Below are positions 16,839 to 26,487 of a DNA stretch of 64,000 nt, one piece after another. Position 1 is the first letter of the stretch. Every line of letters starts with the position of its first letter. Both the position numbers and the translations under genes were made by a program. The notes below the pieces were generated by a model. It had not been told where the DNA came from and ran no database searches. It saw only the letters and a program-made list of their open reading frames with translations. The stretch lies in assembly GCF_000005825.2 (NCBI RefSeq), contig NC_013791.2:1302001-1366000 (forward strand), written 5' to 3'. This DNA is from Alkalihalophilus pseudofirmus OF4 (GTDB taxonomy: Bacteria; Bacillota; Bacilli; Bacillales; Bacillaceae_D).

Positions 16839-17915
16839 TTGGTCATCATATCTATTTCAACTATTTTCTCTGTGTTTATCCTGCTCCTTATCATCCATAT
16901 TTTCACCCTCATCTATTTACTTTTCATTAAAGGAAAATGGATGAGGAAGCAAAAAAGAAAAGAGCACCTTAGGTTCACAGTAGATAAAGCAGTATCAACC
17001 TACTTGTTTAATGATTCGATATCACTTAATGAAGTAGGGCTGACACGACATTTAAAAGGACAATCGATTACGTATGAGCTCCTTGAAGAATCACTAGAGA
17101 CGTACCAAAAATTAATTGATCATGAAGAAACAAGAGAAAAGGTTGTTGTATTAGCTGAACACTATTTAAGAGATTATTATAAGGACCAGCTGTTAAAAGG
17201 TAGATGGAGTAAGAGGATGAATACACTCTACTATATCGAGGACTTTAAGATGAGAAGTCTTGCCGATACAATTTGGATGCTCTTTCAAACGCATTCAAAA
17301 TGGGATGAAGAAAAAGAACAAATCATCCGAACTCTTGCAGCTCTGCAAGACGTGAGGCTGTTTGGAATGTTAGTAGAGGAGCAGCCTGATTGGTCTGTGG
17401 GCTTATATAAAGAAATATTTAGAAGGATGGATAGAGATCAATTTAAATATAACGTTTCAGAACTAGATTCATTCGAGCACCCTGTCGGCCATGCGATGCT
17501 TGATGTGGCGAGGGAAGAACGGGATGAAGATCTGCTTCCGTTATTTGAAGATCTTCTTAGCAGTCACTCTCTTGAAGTAAGGATTAGAGCCTTAAAAGGT
17601 ATATTAGCTTTAGAGAGAATAACTAAGGTTGAGCTCCTCACTTCCTTTGCTTCCTCAAGTGAATGGGTGGAGAGAATGTTATTTGCAAGAATAGCAGGGA
17701 AGTTAAAGCAGTCTCGCTATATCTCCATACTAAACGAATTAATGGGGGATTCAAATTGGTGGGTAAGACAAGGGGCTGCAGAGGCTTTATTCCATTATCG
17801 AGACGGCGTGCTTATTTTAGAGCATATTCACACTAATCACCCCGATCCATTTGCAAGAGATATGGCTAGACAATGGGTAGGAAGCAGGGACAGTGTGAGT
17901 GATGGAGGATGTTAG
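16839..17915 (+). CDS. Membrane-anchored HEAT-repeat protein
   Basis: One N-terminal membrane helix (about residues 2-29) is followed by a basic stretch (KGKWMRKQKRK) and a helical cytoplasmic part of 358 residues in total. The C-terminal half has HEAT-like repeats, for instance SLEVRIRALKGILAL and NWWVRQGAAEALFHY. This suggests a scaffold for protein contacts. It begins 9 nt after the GGDEF gene. The start is uncertain: TTG at 16839 lies close to AGGTGAGGAG and no better codon precedes the membrane helix. The 18-nt gap to the GT2 gene suggests one operon; it may dock the synthase to the c-di-GMP machinery (inference). Confidence 0.78.
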   Translation: MVIISISTIFSVFILLLIIHIFTLIYLLFIKGKWMRKQKRKEHLRFTVDKAVSTYLFNDSISLNEVGLTRHLKGQSITYELLEESLETYQKLIDHEETREKVVVLAEHYLRDYYKDQLLKGRWSKRMNTLYYIEDFKMRSLADTIWMLFQTHSKWDEEKEQIIRTLAALQDVRLFGMLVEEQPDWSVGLYKEIFRRMDRDQFKYNVSELDSFEHPVGHAMLDVAREERDEDLLPLFEDLLSSHSLEVRIRALKGILALERITKVELLTSFASSSEWVERMLFARIAGKLKQSRYISILNELMGDSNWWVRQGAAEALFHYRDGVLILEHIHTNHPDPFARDMARQWVGSRDSVSDGGC

Positions 17916-17933
17916 AAAAGGAGGGAGGGGAGT

Positions 17934-19343
17934 GTGATCGAATCATTAGAATCAGTCTTTTATGTAATCGGTATTCTGCTCATAAGTTATATGGCTTTCG
18001 CCTCACTTTTTTACACGGTGCTCTTGCTTCTCTCTGCAGGGATGCTTAGACGGGAGAGAGGATTAAATAAAGGAGAGCCATACGAAGATATCCTGCATTC
18101 GACAGACACAAAGCCTATTTCCATTCTTGTACCAGCTTTTAATGAAGAAGCAGGGGTCGTTGGCAGTATCCGTTCACTCCTCAGTATGAATTATCCCGAA
18201 TATGAAATTATCGTGGTAAATGACGGGTCAACTGATGACACATTGAATCGTTTAATAGAAGCTTTTAGTATGAAGGAAACTGTGCAAATTTGCAGAAAAC
18301 AGCTTGAAACGAAAGAAATTAAGGCCGTTTATAAATCAGAGCTATTCCATAATATTTATGTGGTTGATAAAGAAAATGGAGGAAAAGCTGATGCATTAAA
18401 TGCGGGAATTAATGTTTCAAAATATCCGTATATATGTTCACTTGATGGAGATTCCATTTTAGAGGGCGATGCTTTATTAAAAGTAATGAAGCCGATTGTT
18501 GATTCAAATGAGAAGGTAATTGCTGCAGGAGGAAGCGTACGAATTGCTAATGGAAGTGAAATTGAACGCGGGCAGGTAGAAAAAATAAATCTTCCTACAC
18601 ACCCTTTAGCAATCATGCAGGTGATTGAATACTTACGTGCATTTTTAATGGGAAGAATCGGGTTGTCAAAATATAACTTGCTTCTTATTATTTCTGGAGC
18701 CTTCGGAGTCTTTAATAAAAGCTGGGTCATTAAAGCAGGCGGATATAAAGTAGGGACCGTAGGGGAAGATATGGAGCTGGTTGTCAGACTTCACCGTCAA
18801 ATCAAAAAAGAAGGGGTTAAACGATCTATCCGCTATATTCCGGACCCCGTATGCTGGACAGAAGCACCAGAAAGCTTAACAATTCTTAGAAGGCAGCGAA
18901 CTAGATGGCAAAGAGGATTATTTGAAACGCTCCGCCTTCATTGGAAGTTGATTTTTAATCCTAAATATAAACAAGTGGGTTTGATTTCTATGCCCTATTT
19001 CCTTTTAATAGAGCTGCTCGGAGCGGTTGTTGAATTTTTTGCCTACCTCTATATCATACTAGGTTTGTTTTTTGCTTTTGTACCTATTGATATAACCGTC
19101 CTTCTATTTTTACTTACATGGGTGTATGGTTCTTATTTATCCATGTGGGGTGTTTTGCTAGAAGAATGGAGTTCTCGCAGATATCCAAGAAAAAGAGATC
19201 TAATCATTCTATTTTTGTATGCTTCAAGCGAAGTATTTTGGTACCGGCCGTTAACTGTTTTCTGGAGGTTAGAAGGTATTTGGCAGGCGTTAAGGAAGCG
19301 CTCGGATTGGGGTGTTATGACTCGAAAAGGAGTATCTAAATAA
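17934..19343 (+). CDS. Processive GT2 family glycosyltransferase
   Basis: The 469-residue membrane glycosyltransferase is of the cellulose/chitin/hyaluronan-synthase type. It has an N-terminal helix (about 9-35), then the GT-A domain with VNDGSTDD (95-102), DGDS (171-174), GEDME (277-281) and QRTRW (321-325), the D,D,D,QxxRW signature of processive enzymes. Three or four C-terminal helices end the protein. The GTG start follows GGAGGGAGGGGAGT. Such enzymes polymerise sugar nucleotides and extrude the chain; the polymer here is unknown. It lies in the signalling run between a diguanylate cyclase and a two-component pair. Confidence 0.88.
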   Translation: MIESLESVFYVIGILLISYMAFASLFYTVLLLLSAGMLRRERGLNKGEPYEDILHSTDTKPISILVPAFNEEAGVVGSIRSLLSMNYPEYEIIVVNDGSTDDTLNRLIEAFSMKETVQICRKQLETKEIKAVYKSELFHNIYVVDKENGGKADALNAGINVSKYPYICSLDGDSILEGDALLKVMKPIVDSNEKVIAAGGSVRIANGSEIERGQVEKINLPTHPLAIMQVIEYLRAFLMGRIGLSKYNLLLIISGAFGVFNKSWVIKAGGYKVGTVGEDMELVVRLHRQIKKEGVKRSIRYIPDPVCWTEAPESLTILRRQRTRWQRGLFETLRLHWKLIFNPKYKQVGLISMPYFLLIELLGAVVEFFAYLYIILGLFFAFVPIDITVLLFLLTWVYGSYLSMWGVLLEEWSSRRYPRKRDLIILFLYASSEVFWYRPLTVFWRLEGIWQALRKRSDWGVMTRKGVSK

Positions 19344-19371
19344 TAAATGTAAAAACAGGAGGGGAGCTTGG

Positions 19372-19734
19372 TTGAAAAAGATATTAATCGCTGATGATGA
19401 AGAAGTATTACGGATGTTAATTGTTGATACTTTAGAGGAAGATCATCTTCAATTAGATGAGGCAGAAGATGGTATTGAAGCCCTGTCTTTAATAAAGAAA
19501 GAACAGTATGATTTGCTTATCCTAGATTATATGATGCCTGAGAAATCAGGCATAGAAGTATTAATGGAGACAAGAAAGTTGACTATTCCTCAACCAAAAG
19601 TGTTAATGTTAACAGCTAAAAGCCAGCAAAAAGATCAGGATGAAATGTATAAAGAGGGTGCGAACTATTTTTTAGCAAAGCCGTTTAGCCCAATTGAACT
19701 GCTCTCGATCGTGGAGGATATGTTAAGTGACTAA
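19372..19734 (+). CDS. Single-domain response regulator (CheY-like)
   Basis: The product is 120 residues of REC domain only. The acidic pair D9-D10, phospho-acceptor D52 in LLILDYMMPEKSG, Thr/Ser in VLMLTAK and Lys in LAKPF are all present. No output domain is attached, so it must act through protein contact. TTG start with GGAGGGGAGCTTGG before it. It overlaps the next gene, a hybrid histidine kinase, by 8 nt, which ties the two as a phosphorelay pair. Confidence 0.9.
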   Translation: MKKILIADDEEVLRMLIVDTLEEDHLQLDEAEDGIEALSLIKKEQYDLLILDYMMPEKSGIEVLMETRKLTIPQPKVLMLTAKSQQKDQDEMYKEGANYFLAKPFSPIELLSIVEDMLSD

Positions 19735-22609
19735 TTATTTCAAGAGGACACTCAATAGGCAATTCACTTTCTTATTACTTGTTGTATCTTTAGTTATTGT
19801 TCTAGTAGGTGGAGTTCTAGCTGTTTATGGTATGTCGATCCAATCAAGCTATCAGGCTGAAAGGGAGCGGAAATTAGAAAAACAGGAAATTGTATTTGAG
19901 ATTGATTCACACGCTAAGCAGATGTTAATAAGGGCAAGGGGTTACTTTGCTTTTCAAAATAATGAAGAGTTAAATGCTCTCTACAGAGAAATAGATGCCC
20001 TGAATGTGTATATCGAGAGGTTTTCCTCTTTAGATCTCTCAGCAGAAGAGCTTGCTTTATTAACTGAAATTAAAACAACCATTCATTTATATCAGACGAT
20101 TCACCTGCCTGAAGCTTTAAGCTTAGTAAGTAACAATGAGCTTGACCGCTTAAGTGCTTATGCCAACAGCGGAGCTAGTGATACAGTAAATCAGTTAATT
20201 GAGAACACATCTAATTATGTCTTAACAATCTCTGAAAAGGCGGCAGAAATAAGCAGCAGCTACACGCAAAAAGTAAGTATACTAGTCTCATTATTTGTTA
20301 TTTTTTTAGGTGTTGTACTTCTCATTCTTTTCATCGTTCTGTACAAAATGATTAAACAAATTGGAAAGCCGATTCAAGATGTTACGGTTGCAGCAGCTGA
20401 GCTTGCAATCGGTAAAGATGTTTCTTTGAAAAGCCATCAAAGGGAAGATGAAATTGGAGTGTTATCTAGAACGTTTCTTGATATGGTGGAGATCATTCAA
20501 CAAAAAGAAGATGAGATGACTCAGCAAAATATTGAATTGAAAACCCAGCAAGAAGAACTTGAACATAAGCAGGATCAGTTAATAAAGTCCCTTCATGAAA
20601 CAGAAGAGATGCAAAACGTATTACTAAAATACAACTCACTCAACCATGCTATATCTGTCACTCTTAATAAAGAGGATTTATTTGATGAATTACTTACTCA
20701 TTTAAGTGACATTTATCCTGTTGATAAGATGCTTTTATTCTTAACGGAGGAAACATTTTACCGTTCTAGAGGGATTTATGATAAGCACGTCACTCAGCTA
20801 TTGAATCATTTCGATCAAGGGATTGGACTTATATTAAGAGAGAAAAATAACTATCATCTCGTGGAAAGAGAAGTGACCGATGTTGAGAGAGGGTTAGCAG
20901 AGGGAGTGCTGACTGCTTACGATCTCTACATTCCTATTTATTCTTCCGGCGGGGAACTACGGGCTGTTTTTGCAACCAATAGAGTCGGTAAACCTTTTTT
21001 GCAAACTGAGATCAATGAATTAAGCGGAGTTATGAATCATATGTCTATAGCTATTGAGAAAGTTCTTATGCACGAAGAAACAGAAAAAGAAAGACAGCTA
21101 AATCAAGATATCATAGATAATGTAAATGAAGCGATTCAGTTTGTAGACAATGAGGGGCATCTCTTACAGTTTAACCAGTCATTTTGTCAATTGATTGAAT
21201 GTGAACAGAAGGCTCAATTAAAAGCGCCTTTTTCGATGTGGTTTCAGGCACTAGAACATGTGGTGGGTGGTAACGAGGCAGTAGCCAGTTTTTACAATGA
21301 GGCTTTAAAACAAGATAATAGCTCCGTGTTATCAATGAATTATGAGATTCACACCAAGCAAAAACGTATATTCAAAGTGTATGCCGAGCCTGTATACCAT
21401 GGATATAATAAAGTAGGGACCATTTTTGTACACCGTGATATTACTAAGCAGCATGAAGTAGAGCAAATGAAATCAGAGCTTGTTAGTACAGTAAGCCATG
21501 AGCTGAGGACACCTTTATCTAGTATTTTAGGATTTACGGAATTAATGCTTCATCGCAAGCTGAAGCCTGAAAAACAAGAAAAATACTTAAAAACGATCCA
21601 TAAAGAAGCCAACCGTTTAACGAATCTGATCAATGATTTCTTAGATTTACAACGGATGGAATCGGGCGGGCAGATGTATACAAACGAGAGTTTAGATATA
21701 AGGGATCTTATATCTGAAGTGTTAACAAGATTTGAGGCGTATTCAGAGAAGCATACGCTGCATTTTATCAACCTTGCAGAAAAGACGATCATACAAGGGG
21801 ATAGTGAGAGGATCCAACAAGTCATTACAAACATTATTAGCAATGCCATTAAATTTTCCCCCAATGGCGGTGACATCACAACGACATTAGCTAGTAATTC
21901 CACCTCCCTCTTCGTATCTGTTAAGGATGATGGGCTTGGTATTCCAGAGAACGAGATGAAAAATTTATTTAGAAAGTTTTACAGAATCGATAACTCAGAT
22001 CGAAAGAAAATTGGGGGAACAGGGCTTGGACTTCCTATTTGTAAAGAAATAGTCGAAGCTCATAACGGTACGATAAGCGTAGAATCAAAAGAAAATGAGG
22101 GAAGTACATTTATCATCGAGCTCCCTTTAAATGATTGTTCCCAAACGCTGAAGGCGGAAGGGGACAGCCCTAAAACTATATTGTTGTTAGAAGATGATCA
22201 GAGCCTGGCATTATTATTAGCTGAAGAATTAAAGAATTATGGGTTTAATGTTGAACATTTCTCAAACCCTGCCACAGCTATCACGTTTGTGGATACAATG
22301 GCTAGTCATCTTAACTCAACTCATTCGCCCCCTCTAGATGCAATGGTTGTAGATATTATGCTTGGAGATGAGCTGACGGGCTGGGACTTTATCCATAAGA
22401 TAAAAGCAAATAATCTTTGGAGTGACTTACCTATTTTTATTTCTTCAGCACTAGATGAAACCGAGCAGCTTACAAGACACTCTGAGATTGAGAGCTATTT
22501 GACAAAACCCTACCCTCCTAGCGAACTATCAAAAACAATAATTAAAACTCTTAATCAAGATAAGACAAGGGGTGAAATACTTATACCTAAGAGAAAGAGT
22601 GAAATATAA
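19727..22609 (+). CDS. Hybrid sensor histidine kinase (HAMP-GAF-PAS-HisKA-HATPase-REC)
   Basis: The 960-residue membrane kinase has two N-terminal helices (about 12-34 and 184-208) flanking a helical CHASE3-like sensor. A HAMP domain with coiled coil (about 209-300), a GAF-like domain (about 305-445) and a PAS domain (about 460-580) follow. The kinase core has H591 in VSHELRTP, the N box IISNAIKFSPNGG and the G boxes DDGLGIPE and GGTGLGLP. A C-terminal REC (LLLEDDQSL, Asp in VVDIMLGDE, LTKPY) completes it. The GTG start overlaps the REC gene. The signal is unknown. With the HPt in the first gene of the run, all parts of a phosphorelay are present. Confidence 0.9.
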   Translation: MTNYFKRTLNRQFTFLLLVVSLVIVLVGGVLAVYGMSIQSSYQAERERKLEKQEIVFEIDSHAKQMLIRARGYFAFQNNEELNALYREIDALNVYIERFSSLDLSAEELALLTEIKTTIHLYQTIHLPEALSLVSNNELDRLSAYANSGASDTVNQLIENTSNYVLTISEKAAEISSSYTQKVSILVSLFVIFLGVVLLILFIVLYKMIKQIGKPIQDVTVAAAELAIGKDVSLKSHQREDEIGVLSRTFLDMVEIIQQKEDEMTQQNIELKTQQEELEHKQDQLIKSLHETEEMQNVLLKYNSLNHAISVTLNKEDLFDELLTHLSDIYPVDKMLLFLTEETFYRSRGIYDKHVTQLLNHFDQGIGLILREKNNYHLVEREVTDVERGLAEGVLTAYDLYIPIYSSGGELRAVFATNRVGKPFLQTEINELSGVMNHMSIAIEKVLMHEETEKERQLNQDIIDNVNEAIQFVDNEGHLLQFNQSFCQLIECEQKAQLKAPFSMWFQALEHVVGGNEAVASFYNEALKQDNSSVLSMNYEIHTKQKRIFKVYAEPVYHGYNKVGTIFVHRDITKQHEVEQMKSELVSTVSHELRTPLSSILGFTELMLHRKLKPEKQEKYLKTIHKEANRLTNLINDFLDLQRMESGGQMYTNESLDIRDLISEVLTRFEAYSEKHTLHFINLAEKTIIQGDSERIQQVITNIISNAIKFSPNGGDITTTLASNSTSLFVSVKDDGLGIPENEMKNLFRKFYRIDNSDRKKIGGTGLGLPICKEIVEAHNGTISVESKENEGSTFIIELPLNDCSQTLKAEGDSPKTILLLEDDQSLALLLAEELKNYGFNVEHFSNPATAITFVDTMASHLNSTHSPPLDAMVVDIMLGDELTGWDFIHKIKANNLWSDLPIFISSALDETEQLTRHSEIESYLTKPYPPSELSKTIIKTLNQDKTRGEILIPKRKSEI

Positions 22610-23110
22610 GCAGAGGGGCTGGGACATGATTAATATGCTTTATTCTGGATACGAAGGAAGTACTGAATATAGCGACTGAAATATATGAAGACTGTGGGAG
22701 GAAAAAAAGGATACTGAAAATGGATCTACCTGCAGCGAGGTCAACTGAGCGAGCATGCTGTAAAGTGCTCCTTCATTGTATTTGTTCGTTGTTCAGTGAT
22801 TTTAGCAAACGATGGCTTAGTTTATTATTTGAACTGAACCATAACTTAATCGCTCCACATAATAGGTACAAAAAGCAATAACTTAGCGGATGAACTATAC
22901 GTAGACTTCTACGGGGCCTAGAGCAGGAGTGAGATCCCACAGGGCAATAGCCCGAGGAAGCTCACCAGCTCCCCGCGAAAAGCGCAGTATAGTTCAGAAG
23001 CGGCGAATCCGCTATATCCCATGTTTGAATCACTGTCATGTAAACAATATTTCCCCTTAATTTTTGCATAAAATCACTAGCTCCCCGCGAAAAGGAGTTT
23101 AGTTTAGAAA
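22610..23110. repeat. Second copy of the intergenic repeat element
   Basis: The 715-base gap before the chemoreceptor has no credible gene. GGGGCTGGGACATGAT at 22615 marks one end. A block at about 22880-22985 (ACTTAGCGGATGAACTAT, GCCTAGAGCAGG, TGAGATCCCACAGGGC, CCCGAGGAAGCTCA) matches the inverted unit at 2898-3005. A partial second copy, CTAGCTCCCCGCGAAAAG, is at 23079-23096. The opposite CCCAGCC end seen in the first element is not clear here, so this copy seems degraded. Confidence 0.6.
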
Positions 23111-23324
23111 CGGTATACATAAGACGCTTATGTAACGTTTGTACCATACAAGTTAAAGATACTATTCTAATAGGCTTTATTAGAAGGAAGAAAATTCTGA
23201 AAAGGTAATTGTAGGATGCAAATGAACTGTGGTATGATCACAGTAATCAGACTAATTTATCATGACAATTGTTTTGGTTTTTATGTGAATGACTATTCAT
23301 TCATAATAAGGGGGAGTGGAAGAG

Positions 23325-24806
23325 TTGCTCGATTCAACAATCGTACTTAAAAAACGTAACAGGCTATTAACGAAGCTTATTTGGGCCTTATTTAGCTTAG
23401 GGTTGCTTAGTAATTTCATAAGCTCGGTTCCAATGGAAGGGATCATAGCTTATGCAGTGTGCGGGGCAGTTTTATCAACTGTGATCACTTTATTAACCTT
23501 TCAAGAAAAAGCACAAATGTATGTTCCATATGCTGTAACTGTTTCATTTTCTATTCTAACATTTGTACTCGGGACTACCTCACCAAAATTATCGAATTAT
23601 CTTTTAGTATATGTCAGTTTAGCAATCGTCACTTTATATCATCAATATCATCTCATTGCTATTTCTGGATTGCTTGGGCTCGTATTAACCAACTATTTCT
23701 TCCTTAATCTAAATGAAGCTATGTTCAGTGGATTAGGCAGTGAAGTGTTAATTTCTCTAAATCTGTATGTATTGTTATTAACTCTTATTCTAATTGCACA
23801 GGCTAGGATTGGGACTAGTATGCAAAAAGATGTTGAAATGCAGGCAGAAGATGCGACGAAAGCTAAAGAAAAAGCTGAAAACTTATTACATAAAGTGGCA
23901 CAATCTCAAGCTGTCATCACACAATTCAGCGGAAAAGTAAAAGACGATATTCATTCTACAAAAGCTGTATCTACACAGCTTTATCAGACATTTAAAGAAG
24001 TTTCCGGGGGAATAGAAGATCAAGCAATGAGTGTAAGTGAAATGAACGAATTAATAAAGGAGCAAGACCAATCAGTGACATATGTTTCAACATATGCTGA
24101 GACGGTTCATACAACCGCTCATGACAGTCTCAAAGAAACTGAGTCTGGTTATCAGCGTTTAAATGAATTAACCAAGGAAATGAATGATGTTCAGAAGATG
24201 GTAGAAAGTACGACAGTTAATATGAGTGACCTAACAGATAAAACGAAAAATATTGGTGCCATCTTAACGACGATCGATCAAATTGCCGAACAGACAAACT
24301 TACTAGCATTAAATGCTGCAATTGAAGCTGCCAGGGCCGGAGAACATGGGAGAGGATTTGCTGTTGTCGCTGATGAAGTAAGAAAGCTTGCCACACATTC
24401 ACAGCAGTCTACAAAAGAAATCACCAATCTTTTATTTGATATTCAGAAAAAAACTGAATCCGTCTCATTAGAGGTAAACCTTAGTGAACAAGCAATCAAC
24501 AGAGGAATGCTTGCGACCGAACAAACGGAAACGAGCTTACAGTTTCTTTTATCAAAAATGAAGCAAATGGCTGAAGCAGCTAGTGCATTTAATGAGCTGG
24601 TGAAAAAATTAAAATCATCATCTGCGATTATAACCGAGGAACTTGCAACAGTTACAAGCGGGACCGAGCAATCACATGCGATGGTTGAAGAAGTTTTTGC
24701 AAGTGTCGAGGAACAAAATGAGTATATCGCATCCATAACGGACCGCTTTAAAGAATTAGAAAAACTAACAAATGAATTATCTTCTTTAATAGATAGAACA
24801 GAATAA
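23325..24806 (+). CDS. Methyl-accepting chemotaxis protein with polytopic N-terminus
   Basis: The 493-residue receptor has about six N-terminal membrane helices (residues about 12-165) instead of a periplasmic ligand domain, and no clear HAMP. The signalling domain has the hairpin-tip sequence [19 protein letters not shown] and flanking heptads with EQ-rich methylation-type segments. It should feed CheA through CheW. The compact membrane sensor suggests detection of membrane state, light or energy, but the signal is unknown. TTG at 23325 lies 8 nt after GGGGGAG; GTG at 23316 abuts that site and is less likely. It stands alone. Confidence 0.87.
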   Translation: MLDSTIVLKKRNRLLTKLIWALFSLGLLSNFISSVPMEGIIAYAVCGAVLSTVITLLTFQEKAQMYVPYAVTVSFSILTFVLGTTSPKLSNYLLVYVSLAIVTLYHQYHLIAISGLLGLVLTNYFFLNLNEAMFSGLGSEVLISLNLYVLLLTLILIAQARIGTSMQKDVEMQAEDATKAKEKAENLLHKVAQSQAVITQFSGKVKDDIHSTKAVSTQLYQTFKEVSGGIEDQAMSVSEMNELIKEQDQSVTYVSTYAETVHTTAHDSLKETESGYQRLNELTKEMNDVQKMVESTTVNMSDLTDKTKNIGAILTTIDQIAEQTNLLALNAAIEAARAGEHGRGFAVVADEVRKLATHSQQSTKEITNLLFDIQKKTESVSLEVNLSEQAINRGMLATEQTETSLQFLLSKMKQMAEAASAFNELVKKLKSSSAIITEELATVTSGTEQSHAMVEEVFASVEEQNEYIASITDRFKELEKLTNELSSLIDRTE

Positions 24807-24893
24807 CACTGATAAAAAGGCACATGAAGAAAAGGTTTCTACATGGGTCTTTTTTGCTTTATTTTGGTAAGTGTTGAATTGGAGTGATATTGT

Positions 24894-24922
24894 TTGAAAA
24901 AGAACCGTTTCAAGGTTATACT
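24894..24922 (+). promoter_or_regulatory. Sigma-A promoter of the crtN-crtN-crtM operon
   Basis: TTGAAA (24894-24899) and TATACT (24917-24922) are separated by 17 nt, upstream of the first desaturase. Confidence 0.6.
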
Positions 24923-24925
24923 GTT

Positions 24926-24942
24926 TGTATAATATATGTACA
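24926..24942. promoter_or_regulatory. Phased TGTA(C/T)A boxes, CarH/LitR-like operator candidate
   Basis: TGTATA (24926-24931) and TGTACA (24937-24942) start exactly 11 nt apart, just downstream of the -10 box. The same 11-nt phasing occurs at the second carotenoid promoter (32994 and 33005). B12-dependent CarH/LitR photoreceptors bind 11-bp repeats with a TnTACA core. Confidence 0.45.
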
Positions 24943-24987
24943 ATTTATTTTTAAGTTATGATTAGTGATTAAGAGAGGGTGGATACG

Positions 24988-26487
24988 ATGGCAAGAAAAA
25001 AGATTTTCGTCATCGGTGCGGGCCCTGGCGGTTTGGCAGCAGCTATGCTCTTAGCCGGTAGAGGGTATCACGTAGAAGTATTTGAAAAACAATCTTATCT
25101 TGGGGGCAGAACCTCTTCTTTTACAAAAGATGGATATACGTTTGACAGAGGGCCTACATTTCTAAGCATGCCCTATATTTTAGAAGAGTTATTTGATGCA
25201 GTGGGACGTAGAATGAAAGACTATCTTTCTATGCTAGAAATTGATCCGATGTATGAATTGAAATTTGATACCCTCTCTGTCTTTCCTTCAAGAGATTCTT
25301 CGATCACAAAAGAGAGAATTGATCAAACTTTTCCAGGTGAGGGCGAAGGATATTTGCAGTTTATGAGGGAAACAGAGAAAAAAATGAATGCCTTAATGCC
25401 TGTTCTGCAAAATAGACATAGTTCTTTGCTTGATTATACGAGATGGAGAACAATTAAGGCGCTTCCAGAATTATCACTTGGCCAAAGCCTTTATCAAGTC
25501 TTATCTAAATACTTCAAGGATGAACGTCTTAAACTCGCATTCACATTCCAATCAAAATATTTAGGAATGTCACCGTGGGATTGTCCAGGGGCATTCAGCA
25601 TACTATCTTATATGGAACATAAATACGGTGTATTCCATCCAACAGGGGGGTTAAATCAAATACCTAAAGCGATGGCTAAAGTCGTTCAGGAATTTGGCGG
25701 AAGCATCCACCTGAATACCGGAGTAGAAAAACTGATTACTAAAAATAAAAAAATTATCGGGATTGAAACAACTAGCGGGGATCGTCTTCAGTGCGATGAT
25801 GTGGTGATTAATGCTGACTTCGCTAAAGCAATGACTACGATTGTAGAAGATCGTGACTTAAAACTTTATACAAAAAAGCGCTTGGAAAAAAAGAAATACT
25901 CTTGCTCTACTTTTATGATCTACGCAGGGGTAAAGAAAACATTTGATCTTCCTCACCATACAATCCTTTTTTCAAATGATTATAAAAAGAATGTGGAGGA
26001 AATTACCCATTCTAAAATCATTTCAGACGATCCATCAATATACATTCAAAATGCCAGTGTGACAGACGGCAAATTAGCAGAGAAAGGGAAATCTGCTATG
26101 TATCTATTAGCCCCTGTACCAAATAATTTTAGTTTAATCGATTGGGAAGAGAACAAACATGCTTTTAAGCAGCTTGTATACGAGCAGGTAGAAAAGAAGA
26201 CAGGGTTTAAAGGGCTAAGGGAGAATCTTGAGGTAGAAGAGATTATTACACCGCTTGACTGGGAAGAAAAACATTATGTTTATAAAGGGGCGACGTTTAA
26301 TTTAGCCCATAATTTAGGACAGATGATGTATTTCAGGCCTCATAATAAATTTCAGGAACTTGAGAATTGCTGGCTTGTAGGAGGCGGTACTCATCCAGGG
26401 AGCGGGCTGCCTACAATCTTTGAATCGGCAAGAATAACAGCTAACTTAATCTTTGATGCTGATAAGGAGGTGTTGGTGTCCACGTGA
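24988..26487 (+). CDS. CrtN-type carotenoid desaturase (diapophytoene desaturase family)
   Basis: This 499-residue FAD enzyme has VIGAGPGGLAAAMLLAGRG at the N-terminus, then the EKQ..LGGRT motif and the C-terminal GGGTHPGSGLPTIFESA signature of bacterial phytoene desaturases. As first gene of an operon ending in crtM, it probably introduces double bonds into 4,4'-diapophytoene, giving diapolycopene-type pigments. Three CrtN-family paralogues occur in this cluster, as in Bacillus firmus and B. indicus (crtNa, Nb, Nc). Which step each takes cannot be told from sequence alone. The ATG at 24988 follows AGAGAGGGTGGATACG. It overlaps the next gene by 4 nt. Confidence 0.87.
   Translation: MARKKIFVIGAGPGGLAAAMLLAGRGYHVEVFEKQSYLGGRTSSFTKDGYTFDRGPTFLSMPYILEELFDAVGRRMKDYLSMLEIDPMYELKFDTLSVFPSRDSSITKERIDQTFPGEGEGYLQFMRETEKKMNALMPVLQNRHSSLLDYTRWRTIKALPELSLGQSLYQVLSKYFKDERLKLAFTFQSKYLGMSPWDCPGAFSILSYMEHKYGVFHPTGGLNQIPKAMAKVVQEFGGSIHLNTGVEKLITKNKKIIGIETTSGDRLQCDDVVINADFAKAMTTIVEDRDLKLYTKKRLEKKKYSCSTFMIYAGVKKTFDLPHHTILFSNDYKKNVEEITHSKIISDDPSIYIQNASVTDGKLAEKGKSAMYLLAPVPNNFSLIDWEENKHAFKQLVYEQVEKKTGFKGLRENLEVEEIITPLDWEEKHYVYKGATFNLAHNLGQMMYFRPHNKFQELENCWLVGGGTHPGSGLPTIFESARITANLIFDADKEVLVST

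Noticed and set aside
23236-23252. CTGTG-N7-CACAG inverted repeat before the chemoreceptor
   Set aside because: Only five pairs, single occurrence, and no matching regulator or promoter placement to support an operator.
24812-24856. Terminator after the chemoreceptor
   Set aside because: AAAAAGG ... TCTTTTTT and CATG pieces pair only in part, leaving a poor stem. A terminator is likely but not supported well enough.
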